DNA of 64,000 bases, taken from the NCBI RefSeq assembly GCF_002443255.2, contig NW_019211456.1, forward strand, positions 53,237,743 through 53,301,742, given 5' to 3'. Under the pieces are notes generated by a model, which was not told the origin of the DNA, made no database searches, and was given only the letters and a program-made list of their open reading frames with translations. Positions within the stretch are counted from its first letter, which is position 1. Each line of letters begins with the position of its first letter. This DNA comes from Varroa destructor (taxonomy: Eukaryota > Arthropoda > Arachnida > Mesostigmata > Varroidae). Of this stretch, positions 48,626 to 62,685 are shown piece by piece. The translations under genes and the position numbers were made by a program.

Positions 48626-51600
48626 CAACTATGCCAACCTGTGACAGCTTGTTTTAATCTTAATTGTGAGGAAACGGTTTGCTCTAGATTATTTTTACAT
48701 CTGGCGCAACTATGCAGCGTTCTTTGTTGCTACTACAACTACTACCGAATATGAGGCCAAGCTACCGTATGTTAGATGTCGTATCATTATCATTGGATGA
48801 TACTGTAGCACTATACAACCGGTTCTGTGGTCTGCTCTAGTAATGAGCGGTCTTCGTAATGAACTGTAGTCCTAATCCGAACGGGTGCGGACCATACAAG
48901 AGCAACTTCATGGACGCAATAAAGCAAAGAAAAACATGGTGCATAGGAATGATAAAAAAACTGTAGCATCACCACTGCTACCTACACTATAAAAAACGAA
49001 CGCTTTATAGATGGACAGATACCAAACAAAGTGGCTCATAATAAAGTGACAAGTTGCAATATTTACGAAACGGGCACATGAGTAGGAAATTAAATGCCTA
49101 TAAAGGTCAGCGAGTGATTTGTTGTTGTTAAGGCCTAAAAGAACATGGTAGAAGTGAGCCAACCAGTATGAGGCGGCACCAAAGTGAAGATATGTGATCC
49201 TACCGCTTTAGATTTTCTGCGTTTTTAATGATAAATGCACGTTTTTCGGTTTCCGAATAAATTGTCTAGGCAAAAGTCAGTGAAAGTTACTTTGATAAGG
49301 TTCCTCTATTTTTCTCAGAATGGCGTTACCAGTCACATTAAAAGTTACCTCAGAATGATGTGTATCAGAATTTGTGTAAATTGTGATGCACTACTTTACT
49401 GTAGACGCAAGACAAAAGCAACGCTACATATAGCTGACTCTTCACCTTACGATAAAAATATATTAAAAAAAACAATGCATATAAACCAACGGTCTATTAA
49501 ATGCGAACGCGGATTGGCAATACGAATGCAAAGGGCGTCTCATTCAGATTTACTACAAAAACGGTTAACTCTTTTCACTTGCCTCGGACATTAAAAGTGG
49601 ATGAACGAACGAGCGAACAAACATACGAAATGAGTAGGCGTTTTTTGATTGTGGAAGGCGAAAAAAACAATATTTCGCATTAATAAAGGCGATAGATATC
49701 CTGTCAAGGGAGTCTAAAACAAAAAAAAATCACTTATTATCACTTACGTTCTTCCTCATTGATTCTCTAGCGATATTATTTATAAATACTTACTTTGTCT
49801 CGTAAACGACTTTACATCTGCAATATCATTCCGAGATTTATAAAGTAACACTATGACATTAACCATCTCTAGTGGGGTGAAGCGGGGCACGTTACATATC
49901 ATCGACAAAATGAAGACGAAGATGAAAGAAAATGAAGCAGAATCCTTTGCAAACCATGTAGCTCCGCTAGATACTGTCAAGCGTGCACCGAAGTACTAAT
50001 ATTAACAACAAGAACAACAACAACAGCGTGAGTGGTAGCACTAAACCTTAAGCAATAGATCACGCCTTCCTTAACCTAACAGTACTGACAGCGTTCAAAC
50101 ATTGTGACTAGAGATGATACCGTAGCCCAGCGTATCAACGGTAACGGCCACTATGCTATTGAAACCAAAGATAGAACCTTAGTCAAAGGTCGTAGACTAT
50201 TTATTTATCCTATATATATATTTAGCTTCATTGAAACAGTTCGCTTTTTATATGTTAAATCATACTAAACTAGTGAAAAAGGTTACTGTTATAAACAATC
50301 ATATAACTGTCATAAGCCATGTATCATAAGCTATCTGCCACAGCCTTTGGTCAACGGTCAAGTTTTGGTCAAGTTCGACAAATATTACAAAAAGAATTAT
50401 AGAATGGCTCTTATGGAATCCTTTGCGAAAATAATACTCCAAGGTTGGTTGTCGGGGTTCTCGACACAATATCTGAGTTGGTTCATTTTGATAATGTCAG
50501 TGGGTAATGCGGCAAATATCTTACTGATTTTAATTTTACAAATGCAGGACAACAATAGCCTCATATCATTCTCGGTATCTTTTGTGAATATTATTTTTCA
50601 TCAACGTTCCGAGGACTACTAATCTCAGCTGAGCCCACTTTGGGCTTCGTAAGTTAGATCATCCTTTTCATAAGTTGTAATATCTGAAATAACGTATCCA
50701 CCTCATACAATACTTTTGAAAACCGAACTCATCGAAAATACTGTCACCAAAGTTGCATGGTGTACTCGTTTAGGTCAGACATACCGATATATCGATGTAT
50801 CCAATAATTTTTACAGATTTGCAACAATGCATTAGTCTTATATAAGGAAATACTAGACATGATTATGAACACTAATTATTTGCCACAGATAGTATAAATA
50901 ATGGGGCAAACTTTAGTGTACCCTTCTTTTTATTCCGATTTATTTGTTTTCATTTTATATTTTGCTTTTTTTTGCGTTTTTCGAGTCAAATGACAGTTAT
51001 TCTTTAAACCAAAGCGTGCGCAAGTGAACATTAGACAAGACGAAATACAATTTGCTGTGGTCATATTCTAAGATGTAACCTAGAAACAAACCTATCAGTT
51101 TCAATTACCTCGTACAATGTTTACATTATAACGACTTTTTTGGCTCCAGAAGTAAAAATCAGACTAGTGCAAGGTTAGTTGTATTGACTACAATGCAATT
51201 AACCGAGTTTGTTAAGTCGACCTTCAAAGGATATCCTCGTGTGGCTGCAGAATGTGGTGCATCCGAATGTTGAGACTAGTTGCGTTGTTGCTAAGTCGCA
51301 TCCGAAGGGTTTCACTTGTTTGTAATAAATATTATATTCTTTCGCAGTGAATTGGATAACAATTTTGTCATTTTCAATACTGTGGCTGAATTTATTAGTT
51401 CTGCCATATAACGCATGAATAATGAATCGTTTCTCGAGTCCTGTGCAACTTTGTTCTACCAGATACTTGATGCGCAGTTAAAGCAACATCCTATAAAAAT
51501 ATATTTTTGTATTAGCTTTTAAAGTAGTTGAAATCTGTACATGGCTTTTATTCATAAATCGTAGCGATTTTCTTAGGAATTTATGCTACCTGCGGGTTGG

Positions 51601-51778
51601 CAGACCATGGACCACGTGTTTTCGTTTGATTCATTCACACAAAGCTTGAATTTTCTTAGACACACTACTTATACAATACTCTAGACTGCGATGCAGATTT
51701 ATCCAGAGCGTAGGGCACTTTTTAAATGCCGTCGCTACATAAATAATTCACATGTCAGTAAAATAACGTACTACTTAC

Positions 51779-51935
51779 CCCAAACCAATATAGATCCATT
51801 ATGAAGATCACGTAGAGCATGAGGATCATGAAGACGGAACATGATCCGAGGACAGCCATATTCGATGTGTCCAGAAGAATGCCTGATGTGGCATAAATCG
51901 CTTTGAACGGATAGTAATACAAACGAGTCAGGGCC
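51779..51935 (-). CDS. Ceramide synthase, penultimate coding exon visible here
   Basis: The exon is 157 bases. Its acceptor is GACCCTTAG (AG at 51937-51936) and its donor GTAAGT starts at 51778. Its first G completes a TGG tryptophan codon begun by the 63226-63387 exon; then come 52 codons ending in phase 0. The peptide starts ALTRLYYYPFKAIYATSGIL, matching the conserved TRL-x-x-x-PF region between the last transmembrane helices of ceramide synthases and plant LAG1 proteins. A hydrophobic helix ending MDLYWFG follows. In most family members the equivalent of this D is histidine (LHxxW), so this position is unusual. The exon lies alone between introns of 5.0 and 11.3 kb. Confidence 0.9.
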
Positions 51936-53264
51936 CTAAGGGTCACAAGTAACAGCAGAGGCAAAATACGTTATAGAGGGTGCTCCGTTCCCAACTGCTA
52001 CGGGTGACCAGCGACTAAAAATATTAATCTCTCTAAAACCAATATATACAATCTTCAAGCAATATTGATAGCGATAATACACTCGATTAATTATTTGTTG
52101 CATGGCCACCCTTTAGTTCTATGCGGCGCATCACGCAGTGGGTGCTTGCTCTATCGTCAATAAAACATTCCTGATTTTGCTTCTAACACTACTTTGGTAT
52201 AATATTATAGTAATACTGCTTCCTTAATGCAACATTCTATTTGCTAATTTTTGTGATAGTTACGCATGCGTGATATTATTACGCATAGCCCTAAATTTGT
52301 GTGTCTTAGCCCTAAAAGTGTGCGCCCCTTTATCATTAAATTTACCATGATTATTTGGAAAAGCTAGAAGTCATGTACTTATATGCCCAGAAATATGCTT
52401 AAGTAATGCTAAAATAATGTGAAAACAGACCACGCCACAGAAGACAAGCAAGAAGTATACTTTCGCGACGCTATCACGATTCTGATTGCTAGTTTGTCTT
52501 ATTTGTAAGTCATGAATCTCATGAAGGTGCTGGCTGATTATCAAAGGCAGGGAATTGAACTTACTTCACATTCACTTTATAATCATGGTAACCGGGAATT
52601 CCGGGAATAATATATTATGCGTGGTAGTCCCGCAAGGCCTACTAATCTGTATTCGTTTGTTTTAATATGTTATCTTTGTTCTATTGCAGGACGGATGCAC
52701 ATGTCTTTTACATAGTTGCTGAATAAACGCAACAAGGTCATTCAGTTTATATACTAATAGTGTGCATAATGAGTGATATTCAAGTATAATTTTAAGTTAT
52801 TTTAGTTTATGTATCACTTAAATCCCTTTTTAAACCATATAGCTAGCAGTAATTGAAAGTGGCTGTTAGCGCCACACATATGACCAAGCTATATACTACA
52901 ATAATTAAACAATACATTCAAGTTAGGATTAAGTGAGCTCAATCGTAGTACTATGTAAAACAAGTCTTATGTATTGTTGTTGTCCTTATATGCCCAGCAT
53001 TTTTATAGCTCTCGAAACACGTAAATTACCATTACCAACATCAGATAACACGTTTAAAAAGACCGCTGTTACCAACTAACTATTAGAAATTGATGTCAGC
53101 TCGTTTACTAGCTATACGTACTTAGTAGTTAAATGCAAAGTTTCGCATTAATTAGGCATATATTTTGTTTTATTATTCATACACTGCACCATTGAATCCA
53201 ATACTTCCATACTCTGTATTTGAGGTAATTTTTATTTTTAAGACATTTAAACGATATAACGGAT

Positions 53265-53268
<4 letters not shown>

Positions 53269-53300
<32 letters not shown>
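53269..53300. repeat. TA microsatellite
   Basis: An uninterrupted alternating TA run of about 32 bases. Confidence 0.92.
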
Positions 53301-53302
<2 letters not shown>

Positions 53303-54501
53303 CGTCACATTACTACGTCAATTTTTCGCAACCTAAAGGGTTGGCTTATCACATTGTGATATTTTATGAGAACTATTTTTGATAATGATAGCATAAAAAG
53401 GGCACGACTTGATTTAAATAGTGTTTGGAATTATAGACATTTAGTATAATAGAAAGATTAAACAAATGTAAGTATATTAATAAAGATAGGTGTAGATAGT
53501 CAGCATCATGTAATAATCTTTCCCAACAATTTTTCACGATTCGTGTATCGTTTACATACTACTTCGGCTGCCTTTGAAAAAGAACATTGTGACCACGGAT
53601 TGTGCTCCCTGCGTGTACATTGCATCCAAGAATAAAACCAATTCGAATATAAGAGTCTCTCGAATTACGGATTTTGCAAGTATCATAATCAAATATGACA
53701 GAGAAAATTCTAGTTTTGCATTTATCCCTTGGATTCATAGTAGACAAGGAAATAAATAGTAGGGCTTACATTTGGAAACGATGTGAGTCTAGAGTTTAAA
53801 AGAGGTTAGCTTGCAGTTTCCATAAAAAGTAGGCTTGCAATTTACATCAGACCTGTCTGAACTAAAAAGTATCTTTTACGAATTTGAAACCCTGTCTTTT
53901 CTTGTGTGCTCATTTATGTCATACTCATTGTAAGCTCACCGTGTAGGTGCCTCACGGGACTATTTCGAAGCGCTTAGAAATTACTATGATGTATTTATAT
54001 TAAACCCTAGCCAGATTTGCAAATCACACCACAGCACAGATGTCACTCGAATCTGGAACCAATGAAGTTCGTGATAGGTAGTGGACTGGGTTGAGCATCA
54101 CACAATGCGCAAACGGAAATCAATTTCATTGTTACTCCTCCACCGCGTATATAAGGTATAAAGAATACACCCACTAGCGAGACACAAACTGAGAAAATCT
54201 AGTTTTTTTGAAAAAAAGCATACATGATACAAGATCTGTTAGTCCACAAAAAATAAATAGCTTTTGAATTTAACGCTGAAACCGTAAATAGAAACTGGAT
54301 TTTAAGCCAATTTTGGTTAATACATTTCGTTAATACGACCTTTGTAACATTCTATTTACCCCGATCCGACTAGATATATCAGCTATTTACTACACCCATG
54401 TGTTTGGATTACCAAGTTCTTTTGGTAAGGAACGGAGTATCCAAAAAAACAGGATCAGTAAAATGAAATAAGAGAGTAATGCACAAGGAATCAAAATGTG
54501 G

Positions 54502-54541
54502 TACTAAGTGCAATCTAATCTAGATTTAGTTGCACTTAGTA
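54502..54541. repeat. Near-perfect 40-bp palindrome
   Basis: The outer 12 bases of each half (TACTAAGTGCAA and TTGCACTTAGTA) are exactly complementary. The inner 16 bases around CTAG are nearly so, giving about 18 of 20 pairs with essentially no loop. Confidence 0.85.
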
Positions 54542-54650
54542 TAAACAAGATTCGAAATCAAGTCGTGCGCCGCGTACCTTTAAAGTCCCAAAAATGCAAA
54601 TGCCTGCCTTTAATTCCGATTTTGCACTTCACATATACTAGTAATACCAC

Positions 54651-54678
54651 TGTTCGTTGGCTTAAAACCCAACGAACA
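54651..54678. repeat. Perfect inverted repeat (10-bp arms, 8-base loop)
   Basis: TGTTCGTTGG at 54651-54660 pairs exactly with CCAACGAACA at 54669-54678. It lies 110 bases from the 40-bp palindrome. Confidence 0.85.
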
Positions 54679-56220
54679 ACAATGGTCGACTTGTTTGATA
54701 CTCAATTCACTATACGCAAGTAAAGAGTTCTGACATCTATCGAACTTATTATAGCCTGATTATCGGACGCTAATTAAACTAATAAAACTGTTTTTTTAAT
54801 TCTTGTTAATACGCATTGCAGGACTGAGATTTTTAATACGGTATTATTTTCGCATATTGACCCCTAATAACAGGAACGTTACTTAAGTAGTAATTATTAC
54901 ATGATGCGAACGGAACTCTCATTAGCAAAATCTCAGTTTTTCCTCCTTTTCCATCTCCTCCTCGCAGGGGCTGCCTTCCTTTCCACTTTTCCCAGTTAGC
55001 TATAACGATCCTTACCGCACCCCCGTCTATGTTGTTCGACGATATAATTTGCACAATAATCATTTATTGACCCCATTTTTATGGTCGCGGAATCAATCGA
55101 TTTTTGCAAAAAGAACATTCGCTGCAATACGACGACTGACATTTGAATTGTTAGCCATCATTGTTGTTGTGGGGCACCATTTTCGAAAAGTGAAAGGAAA
55201 GGGATCGGTATCGATGCCAACAAGGAATATAACAACAACAACACCAGCCGATATTCGCCTGTTTGTCTGCCTGTTTTTCTAGTTGCGATGCTTATTTCAA
55301 CCTGTCACCGGAACCCACTGTCACGGCCTTCGCCTTGGTTACAAGCAACGACGGCAGCAACAGCATCTCCTGCTCGTAGTGATAATGGTATAACTATTGG
55401 TACTTTTATTACACGCTGTGCTGTATAGCTTTTGCTGCTGCTGCTACTGTAGCAATCGTCGTCATGGTAACAACCGCTACCGTCATTATCAGCATCATCG
55501 AAATCAACACCACAATGATCACATCGCCGTGTTTGTGGTCGTGGTCGCCATACGTACATCCAGGTCGCCACTGACCCAATCAACGTTGACAAAGTCACCG
55601 GCGGTAATGAAGAACTTCAATTGAAAAGCTGGCACGGACACAAGTAACCCTCACGGCTGCATTTATATTGCTGTTGCAGCTTCTGCTAAAACGGTTGTTA
55701 AGACTTTTGCAAGAAAAGAAGATCGACGGCTTTAGTGGCAGCCTCTGCCGCTACTGCGGCAGTAGTAAATATGACGAGGGACTGATGGGATGACAGCAAA
55801 TGGTGTCTTCAAGACGGTCTTTATTTGTTGCTTGGCCAATCAGCTGAAGTTGCTATTTCGGCTGCACTTGCTATTCTCCACACATTTGTCGATTCATTTG
55901 TTCGGTGTGAGTGAAAAGCGCAACCGCAGCGACCAAAGTGTTGTAAATAGCAGTATCACCGTTATTATTATTAGGCGTCGTCAGAGGACCGCAATGTTTG
56001 AACGTTGCTGTCGCACTTTTGTCTACGTTAATACTTAGCATTGTTGTCTTTCATAATGATTGCGTATGTCGAGATATACGCATGTAACAGGAACGTTCAT
56101 CTAATCTAATTTACCGTTTGTATCACAGTAAGAACGCCCTTTGAATTTATCATTGCTTGAACTGTGTCGAACCGTTTGCATCCTATGGAAGTGGGAATAC
56201 AAGTGTTTACATATTGCACA

Positions 56221-56222
56221 AT

Positions 56223-56253
<31 letters not shown>

Positions 56254-56257
56254 GTTT
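56221..56257. repeat. TA microsatellite
   Basis: A TA run interrupted once (TATTATATATAG at its end). Confidence 0.9.
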
Positions 56258-57378
56258 TCGCTGTGATGTTTTGCTACGACAGGATTTCTCATCTACGGTA
56301 CTCCTCCAAACCACTGATCTTGAAATGTAAATTTAGTTAAATAAAAAATGAGTGGAAGAGACAGCACACTCAGGCGGAGAACTAGAAAATAGCATCTTTG
56401 CCCAGTACGTCATTACAGGGAAACACAAAGTCGGTTTTACATACGGTTGGCTTGAGCCAACAACTACCTAAGCTTGGTATCCAGATTGTTTGATCTGGCT
56501 AAACCGTCGCTTTGTGAATACTCATCTATTTCCTAAAAGAATCAATTCCATTTTAATAAGCTAGAGCATTCCAAGCTATAGAAATGATTCTTGCAGTTGG
56601 CAGCCCTTGTGCTGACGGAACAAAAGCGAGGAAGGAATTACTAATCTAGCTTTTATATCTATATTTATGTATCTGGGCATCTATGTAGAGAAACTGCCCC
56701 AAAAGGTTTAATATGATAATTAGGAAAAACTATAATAATGTTATTGCTGCACACACCTTTGGTGCCGATAATTATGCACTCGGATCTGGATTTGCGCAAA
56801 AACGTCCTATCAACATAAGAATCGATCACGTAGGTAATTACATAGTTAAATGCAATATCGAACGCCAATAATTTTTCAGATATTCAGATTTTTATTGACT
56901 CATGTTATTGACTCATTATCTCGGCAGCGTGTATTTATATTTATAAAATAAGACTTGATTCTTTGTAGTGATAGTGTTTCGCTGTTTTCTGCAATGAAAG
57001 AATTGTGCTTCTGCCATTTTTTCAGTTTTGTACGCTTCTATTTAATTTTCTTTCTACTCTATAATAACAATTGTTAACCGACACAACGCTTAAAAAGACT
57101 TTCGTGGATTGGCCACGATCGAGGTGTATTTCAACATTGCAACGGGAAGTTGCATAGGTAGGAACACTTACTTCAGGTCATATCCTTTATTGGTATGTGT
57201 CCTCAGTTTGTTAACAGCTCTTGCACTGCAGAAAATGAACTTGTTATTGTTACAAAAGTCGTAAAATTTTACTGACCTTTTACCGCATGACGAAATGCAT
57301 GGCATACAACCATTAAATGGAAATTAATAAATAGTGAAATGAAAGGAAACTTGATACGACTACGCGCATCTATCGAGA

Positions 57379-57392
57379 TACACACACACACA
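57379..57392. repeat. CA microsatellite
   Basis: Seven uninterrupted CA units. Confidence 0.85.
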
Positions 57393-60300
57393 AATAAACA
57401 AATGGGAACTAAGAAGCACATTCGAATAATTCGAATAATTTTATGTTTCTTAAATTCCTGTTCTCTAGAAAACCAAGTATGATAGTTTCGAACGTTGGTG
57501 CCGCAGTTTGTGAGTTGTCGTTTTCACGTCAGAGTGCTTTGTGTCAATAAGGCATCTGCGGTCGTCAAACATTGGTTATCCAAACATGTTTTATAGATTA
57601 AACTTTACAGTATTCTAAACAGAACGTTTTTTTTTACTCCATTAAATAACATTCATCAGTAGTATCCAGGCTACAAACTGCTTCTTTAATGGGAACACAA
57701 ACAAGGCCAGTGAATAATTTCACACACAGTTTTAAATAAAAAATAATTATGAATCGAAGACTGCGTTATAAATTATAAAGAGACATAATAAACTCATGTT
57801 TTCCAAAGTTAAAAATTGGAATTGCAAGCACCTCACACTTTTTTTGCCATTAATTCTATGCAAGGCAATAATGATATATATAACTTGAATGGTAAGGCTT
57901 TTATTACAACAATAGTATCAATTAACTTACACTTCGGGCAAGAAGTGAAGACCAATAGTGGCAAAAAGTTCTACGACACCCACAAATAAGCCATGTATGA
58001 GCCATTTATGACCGTTTACGTTACTTTAAATAATCCGTATTGCGCTATGATTGGGATAACAAAACATTTTAAAAAGTGACTTAGATGAAGACATTTTTTG
58101 CACATGGATAATCGTCAGCTTACTTGTTCTGGCGTGTCTGACTTCGCTATAAGCTTACTGTTTTGCTCCTGCCCTACCGTTCTGCTACCCTGAGTGTTCC
58201 GTTCTCTTTCGTCTATCTCTTCGTCGTATCATACGACGTTTCAGCCGTGCACGTCAATCGAATGGCTGAATAGGTTAGCAGTAGTAACAACAAGATCATC
58301 ATTTGTGTCGTTATTATCGTTGCCATAGATGAATAAACAAACTACCGTGAAAAGTGAATGAACAATGGCGAGACTGCAGTCAGAAAGAGTTAGCACCAAA
58401 CATCGCTTCATTTTATCGCTGAAGAGTCAAAATGCAATTCCACCACAAAACAAGTACAATTTATATTTTATGTTTTCCGTGCAAGAATGTTACTGCAAAC
58501 ACAGATGTACAAATATTGACTTCCACCGAAGGTGAAGGAATACAAAAGGAAAGACTGCATTTGAGCTCTTGTCTGAAACATTGGCATTAGCGATCACTTG
58601 CTCGCTTGACCATAGCACTGTCTAAAATGAGGATTTTGGCATAACTTAAATTACGACAATTGACAGGCAAGTTATCGACCACAAAATTCGGTTTTTAGAC
58701 CATCCATTAAAAAGAAGGTAGAAGGGAAAGATATTGCAAACAATCGATTTAATTTGAAGTAATATGAACTAGAAAAAAATCTCGATAAGGAATAATACAG
58801 ATGAGGCGAAGCGTGGCATAGCTAGCTGCATTTGATTTATAAACTATTGTGAATATTCAGACATAGAGGTACCCAAAAACAAGTATAAATATCAGATCTG
58901 TGAAAAGCGATGGTATATTTTTAAGCTTTTAGATAACATTTATTTTTCGTTATTTCTATTTCTTGTTGTGTTATTAAACATCTTATTACGACGCCATTTA
59001 CTTGTTTGAATACTTGAAGCAATGATGTAAAAACAGATCTAGCTTTCTCAGCCTCTTCCATTTAGACGCGGTCGGGCAAGCCAAACTTTATTTGGCTGTC
59101 TTTCATTAAATTGATGAGCGCTAAAAATTACCCGGTGTTTAATATTGAACGAATTTTCTGCGCTGAGCAATGGTCGAAGGATCTTGTCCTAAAACGCGTA
59201 TTGTATTATATACCCCTGCCGTTGTATGTGCTTTGCGAGACCTTACGAATGATTTAGAGAATCTTTGCATCGCATTAAGAAATGCTTTACACTGTATATT
59301 AATGAGAAAATATACGGCATACTAAAAATGGGACACTTTAGTATCTAAAAGAAACTATTTCGTATTGTTCTTACGTCCTTCTGATAGGTGCCCATGTTAG
59401 CTGTTCGTATATGAAATTTAGCAAGGTCGGTTAAAGTTACTTTTCACCTTTTTAAACGACGACAAAAACATATTACAGACCGAAGATTCATTTACATGTT
59501 TTTGTCGTCTAAGCTTGTCTAAAGTAAGGATAGACTGACCGCCAACCACAAAGCACGGGGCTTTCATTTCGTTAGAAAAATCTCACGAATTTGATTGGAA
59601 CAATATCTAGGACCAAAACTATGAGCCATTTACAAAAAACCTGCATAATTCAGGGGTGAAAAAATGATCCGATTTGGTTGATGTAGCGTGCAGCACTTCT
59701 GTGCCCCTGTAATTCTCACACAAAAAAATATGTAGGAAAGAAATATGAAATCATACGTAATACTAGACAGTTCTAAGTTCTTTTCTGTTATAGGCTTTGT
59801 TTACTTCAGGTTACCCTTAACTAGTAACATCCATTTACCCCTAAGATATGTGGCGTTAAAATATTTATAACAATGCATGTTTTCTACCCAATAGCAATGG
59901 TACTAAAGTGTGTACAATACAGTAACACCGGCGTAAAAATACTTCATGTTATACCGAAAAGGGGATTTCGTTTCCACGTGAAAAATAGCCCAGAATGTTA
60001 AAAGGCTGCAGCACACTCCATTCATATGGCCGGCTTCCTCCTTTATAAAAGTGTGTTCGGTTATAATGACCGGCGTCGAACCTAGACGATTGCATTTCCA
60101 TGTCGCTACTTATCTTAGTAGAGAAACAAGTAATCATTGCACCATCAAGTAGAGAGCAGCATAGTACTTCTGAAAGAAGCTATTACAACTAGTAAAATTG
60201 TACTCCTAGTCTGAGCACCCTTTAATTCGCTCCTTGTGCAATTAGATGTTACAATGGTCTCCTAAAGTATTGTATATTTTTAACTTTACGGCAACAACGA

Positions 60301-62685
60301 CGTTAAACGGAGGCCTTGTGCGGATACGCTGCATAACTTCCGCTTCATCACTTTCATCACTTAGGCGTGTGGTTCGAGCCCATTTGGAGCCAACACTTTG
60401 CTTCGGACCTGGATACTGCTTAGATATTATCGTAATTCTTATTTTAAGCCTTCTTTGATTGACTTAAGCTACTAAAACATGTCAGAGATCCGTTCACTTG
60501 TATCAAGTTACCCTTTCATCTTTCATAGCATTTATAATTGTTACATGTTACTTCGACTATGTGACGTCAAAGCGACACATAATCATTAAAAAGATCCAGA
60601 GCAGTATTAGCACTTTATCACCGTTAATGATTTATTTTACTTTCAGCTTTACTTTGTTTATTTATATAACTCACTTCTTTCGAATCGGCTTCGGATTTTT
60701 CATTAACCCGTTTTCAACACCGTTCTCTATTACTGTTCTAGTCATGGTTCACCTACTCAATCTATAAACATTCGGTGGGCGTCGTCCCTTCCTTTCTTCC
60801 ACTAAGTTCACTTATACAGTGCTGTAGTTCAATTACCCCTCTTAATGACTTCCTTCATGGTCGACAACACGCCCAGTTGTATGGTATTTTTCAGTCTAGA
60901 CAGTGTCTTTCAATAGGTTAATTATGTCTTCCATAGTTATTGTAAAGAATTTCTTAATTAATATCACCTCACTATCATTGTAAATCCATACGTATATTCG
61001 TGCATAAGGTAAGCTCACACCAAGAGTTATGTACTGGGTATACAAGTTTAGTACATTTTATTTTTCACCATATTTTCTTATATCCTTTCATGCATGAAAT
61101 TTCCTACTGAAGTCACTGATATCTTAATTGTTGCACACTTCTCAGATTCCATACAAGGCCAGTGAAAAAAGATCGGATAAGCATCATGTGGCCGCTCCGC
61201 GGAGGAAACGATTGTATGCATGAACACGTCCAGTGCCGAAGCGTATAAAAATAACATCTCAATGGACATTGATGTTGTTAAGATGAAGGGCAAAAATCAT
61301 TGATTTTCGCAACTTTATTTCCAAAAAGTACTGTAAGCGTTCATATTCGTAGGTATCTTTCTAAATCTTAGCCGAATGATTCTATAAAAATAGAAGTGGT
61401 TGCCTAGGTCCGTATTAAGCTGCAAAAAAAATGAAGGCAGATCCAATACAACAACTAATCGAAATCATAATGGACAACAGCATTGAAGTCAGTTTTGTGA
61501 AGCTTTAGATATCATGAAAATCATCTTGAAACATATTAACTTCAAGTGAAATGTTCACTTATATTTAATAATCTTCTCGAAAAATATGGTTTTAAATTGT
61601 AAATGTAGTTAAAGGTTTTTTCACTAGAGGATGAATACTTCAAAGCCATACATATGAGAGGAAACTCCCTTCTATGCAATGGTCTATAAATTTACCGGGG
61701 TCTTTTAAATACTTTTTCTTAATCAACTGTCAGGAATAGACTTAAAAAAACTTAAGTCAATTATTATTTATAATACTGTAAATCTTAAAAAATTAAAGGA
61801 AATAATATCGTAACTTGCGTATTCCCGAATAATCTGGACGGTTCCACGCCAAATAGACAAATCTGTCACAAAAATACTGGGTATCTCCATTTAGATGTTT
61901 ATTAGTTAATTCAGTACAGATAGGATAGCAAACAGTTAAAACAGTATATACCTCTATATGTATCTTCCTATGAGGTATGTGATGTACATACATATGATAT
62001 ATATAGTACAACCTATGTGACACTAAGGAGCGACTTTTCTCGACTACTTTACTTGGTATCCACTTGGTATCTGCTAAGTTAATCTTAATTTATTTTATTT
62101 TTTAAGCTAAAAGTTTGTCGACCACCCTTAATTACTACCTAATTGCCCTCAATTAAACTGATTGTAGTTTTGATTTAATTTTACGACTTCCACTCCTCCT
62201 AAAGCGAATCAAACCTTGTCAATTTCACGAGCTCATCCCTATATTTGTAGAACTTCGAAGAATTTTGACGCATTTGAATGATCGGCGCACATTTTACCTT
62301 ATTACTATAGCAGTTGTATGCATGAGTACTATGTTAATTATATTTGTCTTATAATAAATGTGCTGTCAATAAAGCCAAATTTGGGTCGCCTCTACACTTT
62401 CTAAGCTTCAGTTTTTCATAGATTCCTTTGTATGAACCTAACAACATCAATCTACGTGTGAAGTATAATTTTGCACTGTATATTGTAATCGCCATGCGCT
62501 GGTCAATACAATTTGTTCTTTTTACTTGATTTCTCAGGGCTTTGATGGAATTGCGTCTTCAAATGTGTTTCGACTTTATGGTCCAATTAATGCAATATAG
62601 GTAACAAATGTTTTAGTTTTTATGTTTAGTACCACCGTTATATACAGCTTCAGTCGGCTGACCTTTTCCAGTACAAGACCGCATT

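Larger units (their letters stand above)
46764..51778 (-). other. Ceramide synthase intron, 5.0 kb
   Basis: The donor GTAAGT (51778-51773) and acceptor CTTACAG are both canonical. The intron carries a 143-codon frame on the opposite strand at 47988-48419 and a tRNA-like SINE relic at 48561-48625. Several other short frames look like chance. Confidence 0.8.

Noticed and set aside
49235..49594. 119-codon plus-strand frame in the 5-kb intron
   Set aside because: Its composition is chance-like (Arg/Lys/Ser from A-rich DNA), with no domain and no splice or polyadenylation context.
55305..55598. 97-codon minus-strand frame with Asp and Ser runs, and an overlapping plus-strand frame with Cys and His runs
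   Set aside because: Both are explained by trinucleotide-rich low-complexity DNA read in different frames.
60370..60384. GGTTCGAGCCC, an excellent polymerase III B-box on the plus strand
   Set aside because: No good A-box lies at tRNA distance and the T arm pairs only four bases. It may be a very old SINE remnant but is not supportable.
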